Source of the DNA: Ophiobolus disseminans
Taxonomy: Eukaryota; Ascomycota; Dothideomycetes; Pleosporales; Phaeosphaeriaceae
Assembly: GCA_010093685.1 (NCBI GenBank)
Contig: MU006219.1
Location: 1,738,336-1,786,978 of the forward strand
Length of the DNA stretch: 48,643 bases
Reading direction: 5' to 3'
Each line of letters starts with the position of its first letter. Position 1 is the first letter of the stretch. Both the position numbers and the translations under genes were made by a program. The notes under the pieces are model-generated. The model did not search any database. It worked only from the letters and a program-made list of their open reading frames with translations, and was not told the origin of the DNA. Below are positions 41,828-48,643 of the stretch, piece after piece.

Positions 41828-42867
41828 AATCGATTATTGGGGACGAGAAATGGAGTACAAAAATATTCTTTTAAACATGTCTGATGTGCGTATAGAAACT
41901 TTGAAAGGCAGAAAAGAGTAAAGGCGTTTCTTTTGGTCAATTGCACGGAAGATAGTATTACTCTGGACTTCACAACTCTCTACACTGTGGTACATGTGGT
42001 TCCATCTTTGCGTTATGCTCTCGAAGATTCATTTGTTGATTTCAACGAAAGATAGACATCTGCACTAATAGTGCTTTGCTCAATTGGCTGTCAATGGTAC
42101 TGCAAAGACATCTCGCTAACGGAACATTGAATTTGGTTATGATCGATGGGAGAGATTGGGACTGGAAGCTGCGCATCGAAAAACAAACCACGCACGCTAC
42201 AGGCGGCAATTAGTCGACCTGAACATGCGCAACGCCGAGTCACATCAGAGTCACGACAGCCGGGGAAGCCACGTACGAGCCGCGCTAATTGAAACGACAA
42301 AGCACTTGGATCGTGCATGAGACACCGCGCTGTCGGAAGCGCCCTTCATGCAAGTCCTCAAGCAGAGTGAGGGTTTAGTTGCTGGCATCCGAGGAGTGGC
42401 TTTAGTTGGATAAGCCTCGCTCCCTTGGTGAGCATCAACGGGAACCGTGGAAATCATTCAGCTGCGGAATGGGTCGGCCCTCTCATCCGAGGTGCCGTAG
42501 GTATCCTCTAATCGCGGATGGGGAAGACGCCAACTTCGTCAAGGCGGCAAGCGGGCCGTCCCCCAATGTGGCTGCATGAAGCACCAACTCCCGTCGCGAG
42601 ATGCATCAGTGCGCCGGAAGAGTACCCTCCGTGTGAGGTTGCAAGTTGTCGCTATTAGGATTTATGCGCGGCAATGTCGGTGTTCGTTCACCCTGGCGCG
42701 GTTGCGCTGCCCACGATTGGAAAACATACGCTCGGTGGCATGCTTCCAGCACATCTACGGCAAAGCAAATCCCCCTGGTGCCTCTGCAGACTTCTTGCGT
42801 GCGTGCAGCTATACTTGTATGTCACTGTTCACATGCCGGCAGCTAATTCGGGTCACCAAAGCTGTCA
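41828..42867. other. intergenic, no supportable gene
   Basis: Short motif-free frames on both strands. Ends at the solo LTR and its left TGTCA duplication. Confidence 0.4.
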
Positions 42868-43029
42868 TGTCAGCCTGGCACCTCGGTTCACATGGTACAC
42901 TGTGGACTGCATCTCCACATGACTCTTAGTCACTGGCCTACTCATCATGTTGTGTATATAATCGCTCTATGTAGCTCTCTCAATACAACAACCTTCTTCT
43001 CACTTTTGCCCTGTCTCCTACATCCGACA
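42868..43029 (+). mobile_element. solo LTR, copy 3 (162 bp)
   Basis: Starts TGTCAGCCTGGCACCTC and ends CTACATCCGACA, with internal TGTATATAATCGCTCT. Perfect 5-bp target duplication TGTCA at 42863-42867 and 43030-43034. Same family and orientation as copy 2. No internal retrotransposon sequence is present. Confidence 0.93.
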
Positions 43030-43334
43030 TGTCATTCGTGTTTTTGGCGAAGTCTTAGGGGAGGATGAGATTATGCGCTTCGTGTACCACTATCAGACAG
43101 TATTATTACGTCGAAAAATACTTTTCTCTTATCTGGATGTGTTTGGATCGCAATAGGACCACAAGAAAACCGACGAAAACTGTCCGGTGATTCGGCTACT
43201 GGCACCACTTTCCATGCTAATCTAGGTACGATTCACAAAGTGTAATTGTGTAAGTTAAATATTTGTGCTAGATTTCTCGCTGAATGAAGTCATCGGAACA
43301 GAGGGTACAAACTATCTAATAAAAGAGCAAGTGG

Positions 43335-44627
43335 CTAAGACCAAGCCCTGGCGGTCGCTGGACCCTCGTGATTTTCGGTGTACCCCAGTATGTTCGTACG
43401 ATCGAGAGACTGACGCGCAGAGGTGCTCTTGCGAAGCGGCGTGGAATCCATATCAATCTCAACCGTTCGCGAAATAGCGTCATGCTTGTCGATATCCCAG
43501 GAGCTCGACTCAAACTTGTTGCTGCGATTAGACCTAGAGGTCAGACTCGACTTTGAGATGATGTGGCAGAGAGAGGAAACATTGAGGCTTTGGGTCGCAA
43601 ACTCGCTAGCTGCGACAAAGAAAGGCCTCGCAACCAGTATGCATGCACAAAGACAGGAAGCGCCGGCACCAAGTACAATATAGTAGTATCTTTGGTAGGC
43701 GAAATTCCACTGAGGAGGTCTAACTGCTTGTTGATATGACAGACTTGCTCGAGCAATTGAGACAGCTGTCGTCCTGTAAAGATGTCAGTCTATGAAGTCA
43801 TTATTTCCCGAGGGCTTTGCGACTAACAAAAAGCCCAGGGAGAAAAGGCCAATTATGCCAATCTTCTGGGCGCGAGGTAGATGTAGCTTCGCTATTCCAC
43901 TGATAGGGTTAATGAGGACCGTGATGTCCGAGATTGCGTTGACGGTTGCAGCGGCCGCGATTCCATAAGCATTTGCAGGGTTACCGTACGCAAATGAGTC
44001 AAGCTGAAGATAAATCATGAGGCCCAGGGTAGTGAGTGTCCAGGCTGGAAATACTATAAGAAGATTATACCACCAGAAGGCTCTAAACCACCCCGTATAC
44101 ACATGGAATATCCGACGGAACAAGAAGATTATCGAGAGTTTGGCGGTCGTAATGGTTACGATGTATAGGCCGCACAGGCAAGGTTGCGCTGTGATCAAAC
44201 AGTTTAGGGATAGTCTTGTATTTCGACACTAGAGTTGCTCACATTGTTAAATGATTTAGCGAAAGAAGCAGCTTCCCCTGGGCTGAATGCCACACGCTTT
44301 GTCATGTCGAATGCGCCCACTGAAGCGACTGCACGAGGTCAGAAGCACGCCACGAACAACGGACGCCTGGCTTACTGATATTGATGTTGATCGAACTAGC
44401 TGCGTTTGTCACCTATTTTTTCTGTTATTGCGTGATCAAAGGAATTATGGAGTTACACGCACGTAGGCTAGATATGCAAAAGCATCGTCAATCCCGAAAG
44501 CCGCCTTTGACATGTATCGTGATGTTGCCCGTGCAACGACAGCGATGGTGGTCAAAATCAGAAAGATGTTGATGACCGCGTAAGCCGGAGTGTCATACTT
44601 TGCGGGCTGAGAAGTATTGGAACCCAT
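43335..44627 (-). CDS. SAT4/PTH11-like seven-helix membrane protein
   Basis: Proposed exons: 44627-44463, 44412-44376, 44319-44243, 44188-43828, 43773-43335. The start is MGSNTSQPAKYDTPAYAVIN. Membrane segments include INIFLILTTIAVVARATSRY, CLCGLYIVTITTAKLSIIFLF (with the following RRIF family block), NLLIVFPAWTLTTLGLMIYL, a TVNAISDITVLINPI block and YIVLGAGASCLCACILVA, then a Ser-rich cytosolic tail ending ENHEGPATARAWS. Introns 1, 2 and 4 keep frame. Intron 3 (GTGAGC...CCTAAAC...CACAG) has good signals but leaves the frame off by one base, so there is either a real frameshift or a different splice. The family comprises fungal receptor-like proteins of uncertain ligand. Confidence 0.6.
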
Positions 44628-44911
44628 TCTGGTGGCGTGAGATCGTGGAATTACAGGAGTTGAGATGTGAGTGAAAATCAAAATTCAGCTGGGCACAGCC
44701 ATTTTCACCAGCGAGAGGAAAAATGGCAACAGCGGCAGGGATCAGTTTCACGGTTGGGTTGCAGCGACAAGATTGTAGCTCGTCTCGGCAACCGAAGACC
44801 TTCCATTCCTTTAGCATGCCCATGTTGATGCGCTGCAGATGGCTGCTGATGTTGCGTGCCGGACTAAACCCGTTTCGTTGAACCAGACAGGCGCGGCCAT
44901 TTGACCCCTCC

Positions 44912-44956
44912 CTACGCCGCCTACGCCGCCTACGCCGCCTACGCCGCCTACGCCGC
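44912..44956 (+). repeat. tandem repeat (CTACGCCGC)x5
   Basis: Five perfect 9-bp copies, 126 bp upstream of the P450 start codon. On the opposite strand it produces an artificial poly-arginine frame. Copy number may vary between strains. Confidence 0.9.
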
Positions 44957-45081
44957 ATTACAACCTCCTTCGCAACGATGGTGACGACCCACCTGCCCAC
45001 CTTCGAGTCTGACTACTCTCCCGCCAAATTACCGGCGACAAACTTTCTGCTTTGCGAATTCACGACGTTTAGCACAACGCT

Positions 45082-46788
45082 ATGGGTTACTTGGACATCA
45101 TCATAGGCAGGAATGCTCTATCTCAGACGCTCAGTGTGCTCATCCTAGCCTGCCTGGTAAGACCTCACCATCGAATGCGAGTTTTTGGCTGCTGATAAGT
45201 CTTTAGTATCCAGTCGCAAAATGGATCTACAACGTCGTCTTCCATCCTCTTGCTAGGTTTCCTGGGCCGCTCCTCTGGCGCGCTTCGAGACTTCCATACA
45301 TGCGGGCAGCTTGGGGCAAGCATTTCCCATACGAAATCCGAGACCTGCACGACCAATACGGCGACGTCGTGAGGGTTGCGCCCAACGAGCTCTCCTTCAT
45401 GGACCCGAGAGCATGGGATGACATCTATTCCAATACGGATGGAGCCAATGCCAGGGCATTCAAGAAGAGTGAAATCTGGCATGGCAATCCCGATAATGGA
45501 CCCAGCTCTGTCTTTATCACCACCGACTTCAAGGAGCATTCAAGAATCAGAAGGTTCATGGATCCTGCATTCAGTGAGCGAGCCGTCTCTCAACAGGAGC
45601 CCATTATTCAAGACTACGTCAGCATTTGCATCAAGAAACTTCAGGAACGAATGAACGATAAGGCCAAGGTCACTGTCAACATTGTGGACTGGTTCAACTT
45701 CACTCTTTTTGACATTATTGGTGATCTATCGTTTGGTGAGTCATTTGGCTGCCTGGACAAGTGTGAATATGAGGGCTGGATGTCTCAAATGGCCGACTCG
45801 ATCAAGCTCCATTATTTATCGATCAACTTACGATGGTATCCAATCTTCAACAGCATGTTGAAGCCTTTCGCGAGGTTCCTCGTCCCCAAAGAGATTATCG
45901 TCCATCATATGGATTACGTCCAACGTTCGACAGAGAAGTTAAAACGTCGGCTCTCGCCGGAGGCGAACATCAAACGGCCAGACTTTGTCTCACAGTTGCT
46001 TCGCAGTGAAGATAGAGGAGAAGGCCTCACACCTGACGAGGTTCTGCAGAACTCGATGCTATTCATCAATGCTGCAAGCGAGACTACTGCTACGGCGTTG
46101 ACAGCAGTCGCCAACAACCTAGTCCAAAACCCAGAGTCGCTGTCGGCATTAGAAGACGAGATCCGAAAGTTCTCGTCGCCATCCGATTTATCGCTACAGT
46201 CTCTGAAACAGCTCCCGTACCTTAATGCGGTCCTCCAAGAGGCTCTCAGAATGTGTAATCCAAAGTAAGCTGAGCGTCAGTGACCTGTACTTGGATATCA
46301 CGCAGCTAACTGTATGCAGTCCCATCGGTCATTTTCGCATCACGCCTCCGACTGGTGGCAAAGTCGCTGGCCACTGGGTACCCGGCAACGTGAGTTCTCT
46401 TTTCGATATCCACATATGCTATACTAAAAAAAAGCAGACGATGGTAACGATCCAGCCTATAGCTTTGGCTCACTCGCTCAAGTACTTCCACGAGCCAGCA
46501 GCCTGGCGCCCAGAGAGGTGGCTCAAAGAGGCTGAGACCGATGTCAATTCGCCTTATTACCATGATCAGAGGAAGGGGGTTCGAGGGTTTGGTTGGGGAC
46601 CTTACATATGCGTTGGTGAACCTCTCGCCTGGGCTTGGATGCGGTTGATCATCGCTAAGATGGTATGGACATTCGACCTTAAGAAAGCTGACACACCTTA
46701 CTCGACCATTGATTGGGAGGCACAGGACGTCTTTGCAATTGTTATTAAGCATCGACTCGATGTCACTTTTGCTGAGAGGAGCGCCTGA
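45082..46788 (+). CDS. cytochrome P450 monooxygenase
   Basis: Four exons, 45082-45156, 45207-46264, 46320-46389 and 46438-46788, with introns of 50, 55 and 48 bp; 517 aa. The first exon encodes a membrane anchor (LSQTLSVLILACL), followed after the intron by HPLARFPGP, the usual proline-rich hinge. I-helix: MLFINAASETTATA. K-helix: EALRMC (ExxR). PERW motif: AAWRPERWL. Heme loop: FGWGPYICVGEPLA with Cys459 as iron ligand. The position before xC usually occupied by Arg (GPRxC) is Tyr here. The rest fits the short-chain fungal secondary-metabolism or detoxification P450s. Endoplasmic-reticulum membrane; needs NADPH-P450 reductase. Substrate unknown. Confidence 0.9.
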
Positions 46789-47386
46789 GGACGTCATTGA
46801 GAGAAGCAGTCAAGGCTCGAACTTGTTTGTAAGGGGCCAGGCAGAAGACTGCAGAAAGGCTAGGTTTAACCGTGATGAATTCGATGGAGACTATCCAGAG
46901 CCAGAGAACAGGCTGTCTAAATAGGCAGACTGCTGGTTTCTGGAAGTTTCTACATACATTGGCATATGTCATCATTTGTAATCTTTTGCAATGGCTGGAA
47001 CATTCCGGGACATTCTATGATGCTCCATGGTGTTCCATGCTCTTCCATAATGTTCTATGCTCTTCCATTGAACCGAAGTGACTCCACTGAGGATAGCAGA
47101 GGTCTAACCTCTTACACTAAGAAAGAAGATAGTTAAGAGCTATTAGGAGGCATAGATTCAAGACCCGCAAGACATGCAGCTACTAGGCCTGCTAGAGCTG
47201 CCTATCCTAGAGCTTAGAGCGCCGCTAGATGGGTTCTAGTGTGTGGAGAAAGACTGCAATTAGTGAACAGTGAATATAGATAAGCTGCGGAAACATCGCA
47301 AGAAGCAGCATAGCCTTGCATAGAAGGGAAATAGTAGTGCATATTAGTATAAGGAGGTGAAGATGCAGACTCTCCATATGAACACC
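46789..47386. other. intergenic with short tandem and hairpin repeats
   Basis: Contains two imperfect 20-bp tandem units (TGTTCCATGCTCTTCCATAA at 47031-47050, next unit 17/20 identical) and a hairpin AGAGGT-CTA-ACCTCT at 47098-47112. From about 47100 the sequence takes on a repeat-like TAG/CTAG-rich character, suggesting the border of a mobile element. No gene seen. Confidence 0.4.
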
Positions 47387-47485
47387 CGCAACTATGGTGC
47401 CCGGCACCATAGTTGCGCAATCGCTGATTGGCTGCAGCGCTAGCGCGGCACCATGGTTGCGCAAACACCGACACCATAGTTGCGC
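47387..47485. repeat. cluster of GGCACCATAGTTGCGC repeats with palindrome
   Basis: A perfect inverted pair with 15-bp arms and a 1-bp spacer (CGCAACTATGGTGCC at 47387-47401, GGCACCATAGTTGCG at 47403-47417) is followed by direct copies GGCACCATGGTTGCGCAA (47447-47464) and CACCATAGTTGCGC (47472-47485). All lie within 160 bp upstream of the OrsD-like start codon. It may be a transposon end, a protein-binding array or both. Confidence 0.75.
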
Positions 47486-47541
47486 GATCGCTCTACATGC
47501 TCTTCACACCCAGCGCACACGCTATACACACTATACACGCA

Positions 47542-47825
47542 ATGCAAGGTAACAGAGGAGAAAGAGAAGGCATTCCAGCTATTTTTACGCTATATCCAGC
47601 CTACAGCGTGCTCCTATGCCGCGAGCATTGCTACGCTGTCTACGGCCTTGATTGCCACCTTAAGAAGCATCACCACATGCCTGCGCCGCAGCGACGAGAG
47701 CTGCTTGCCTTGTACGAAGGGTTGCCTCTACTCCCGCCAGGCAAGGTAGCTCAGCCTGCGCCCTACAGCAGCCCTATTGACGCGCTCGGGCCGGCGCAGG
47801 ACGCGTTCCTCTGCTGCTGTACGAG

Positions 47826-47915
<90 letters not shown>

Positions 47916-48643
47916 TAGCGCAGTTTGTAGCTTTATTAGCACAAGTCGCGTAAAGATGCGACAGCATATTAACCAGCAGCATCGTGTTAAGCTTACGCGC
48001 TGGTCGTCCTCTGCAGCAGCCTCATACAAGGATCATGCAGCGCAGCTCTGGCAGCTAGTCAAGGTGCAGACCTTCTTCCGCAAGCGCCGCTATGTCCGCT
48101 ACTTCATTGTGCAGGAGGAAGAGCAAGAGGAGCAGCAGCAGGGCAGGCAGCAGCAGCTGGGCGGGCAGCAGCAGCAGGGCGAGCAGCAGGACAAGCAGCA
48201 GGACAAGCAGCAGGGCAGGCAGCAGGGCAGGGAGCAGGGCGGGCAGCATGAATCAGAGCGGCAGGGCGGCTACCAACAGAGGCTTGCTCTCCTCTCCTCT
48301 ACTCTAGGTGCCCTCAAGCGCAAGGACAGCAAGGCAATTGATCGCATGGCTGCAGAGGCTTCAGCCAAGGACCGTACTGGCTGGTTCAAGCGGACGCAAT
48401 GGGACAAGCACCTGCAGGCCTACCCAGACTGGAAGCTGCTTGCATATGCCGTCCAGCCGCCTGGCAACGACGAGCCAGCGCTGAGGCAGGTAGTGCTAGC
48501 GGTGGAGGAGGTAGTAGAGCAGGCTGTACGTGGGCTCAGCACGCTCTCAATAGAGACGCTGCGCTGGCTGCGGAGCGCAAAGCCAAATGAGCCAGATGTA
48601 AGGCCGCTAGGCCAGATGCAGAACAAGAGTAGCCAGCAGCGTG
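47542..48643 (+). CDS. OrsD-domain (pfam12013-like) protein, 3' partial
   Basis: Open from the ATG at 47542 through the window end (367 codons, no stop). The N-terminus has the OrsD/DUF3505 pattern: AYSVLLCREHCYAVYGLDCHLKKHHHM, RRELLALYEGLPLL, QPAPYSSPIDALGPAQDAFLC, then VCSFISTSRVKMRQHINQQHR, a C2H2-like finger, and LWQLVKVQTFFRKRRYVRYFIVQ. The finger's cysteines are pushed apart by 28 consecutive AGC (Ser) codons, and a Gln/Gly-rich linker (about 205-240) follows. In fungi this domain occurs in repeated proteins, often with a RecQ-like helicase further downstream; the namesake lies in the orsellinic-acid cluster of Aspergillus. The absent 3' part prevents a decision on function. I suspect a mobile or subtelomeric multi-copy gene. 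Confidence 0.8.
47830..47913 (+). repeat. (AGC)28 microsatellite in coding sequence
   Basis: Twenty-eight uninterrupted AGC triplets in frame, coding polyserine inside the OrsD-like protein. The antisense frames give spurious poly-Ala/poly-Leu proteins. Expected to be length-variable. Confidence 0.95.

Noticed and set aside
44593..45000. Arginine-rich protein on the minus strand
   Set aside because: The poly-Arg run is the antisense of the CTACGCCGC tandem repeat, and its 3' half overlaps the SAT4-like exon 1 in another frame.
11543..46788. Single secondary-metabolite gene cluster formed by the FAD oxidase, CmcJ-like enzyme and P450
   Set aside because: The genes are spread over 35 kb with transposons and unrelated genes between them, and no backbone synthase is present in the window.
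47728..48029. Poly-alanine and poly-leucine proteins on the minus strand
   Set aside because: These are antisense readings of the (AGC)28 microsatellite inside the OrsD-like gene.
1..48643. CRISPR array, bacterial operons or riboswitches
   Set aside because: The intron-containing genes and gene families are fungal; no regular repeat-spacer array is present.

Overview
The window looks like part of a filamentous ascomycete (Pezizomycotina) genome, plausibly a dothideomycete. The genes carry many short introns (43-62 bp, GT...AG, with CTAAC/CTGAC-like branch sites), and the families are typical of such fungi: HET, POT, DUF3176-like, SAT4/PTH11-like, DUF4267, a hybrid histidine kinase, GH79 and a P450. 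The window is a mosaic of gene-rich stretches and transposon-rich, partly decayed stretches. All splice junctions below were read by eye and checked for reading frame; none is backed by transcripts.

Layout. 1-354: 3' end of a pogo/Fot1-like DNA transposon. 0.4-8.3 kb: an unknown conserved-looking protein, a secreted M35-like metallopeptidase and a convergent HET-domain protein. 8.3-20.9 kb is the gene-rich core: secreted FMN-dependent hydroxy-acid dehydrogenase, membrane-anchored FAD oxidase, POT peptide transporter, a divergent ribosomal P1 protein, and a head-to-head pair of a nitrilase and a sulfite-oxidase-like molybdoenzyme. 20.9-24.4 kb: an unknown two-exon gene, fragments around a solo LTR, and a small DUF4267-type membrane protein. 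24.4-31.7 kb is a transposon island: an apparently intact 2.1-kb pogo-like element with 50-bp perfect terminal repeats, a decayed hAT transposase containing a 10-N gap flanked by a 286-bp exact duplication, and a membrane-protein gene broken by a solo LTR. 32.6-39.0 kb: hybrid histidine kinase, GH79 glycosidase and a CmcJ/GA4-desaturase-like oxidase. 39.7-44.6 kb: a DUF3176-like pseudogene, a third solo LTR and a SAT4-like membrane protein with a frame problem. 45.1-46.8 kb: a cytochrome P450. 47.4 kb to the end: a repeat cluster followed by an OrsD-domain (pfam12013-like) protein running off the window, with a serine-codon microsatellite inside its probable zinc finger.

Three solo LTRs of one family (162-164 bp), each with a perfect 5-bp target duplication, lie at 22.6, 31.1 and 42.9 kb. 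One sits in a coding frame that reads through when the LTR and one duplication copy are ignored. Several dead copies carry stop codons of the C-to-T kind expected from repeat-induced point mutation (RIP), while the 25-27 kb element does not.

There is no convincing biosynthetic gene cluster. The dehydrogenase, FAD oxidase, CmcJ-like oxidase and P450 are accessory oxidative enzymes scattered among unrelated genes. The nitrilase/molybdoenzyme pair is the best candidate for a functional unit. The best candidates for something undescribed are the OrsD-like gene with its repeat cluster and the intact pogo-like element with duplicated subterminal motifs.
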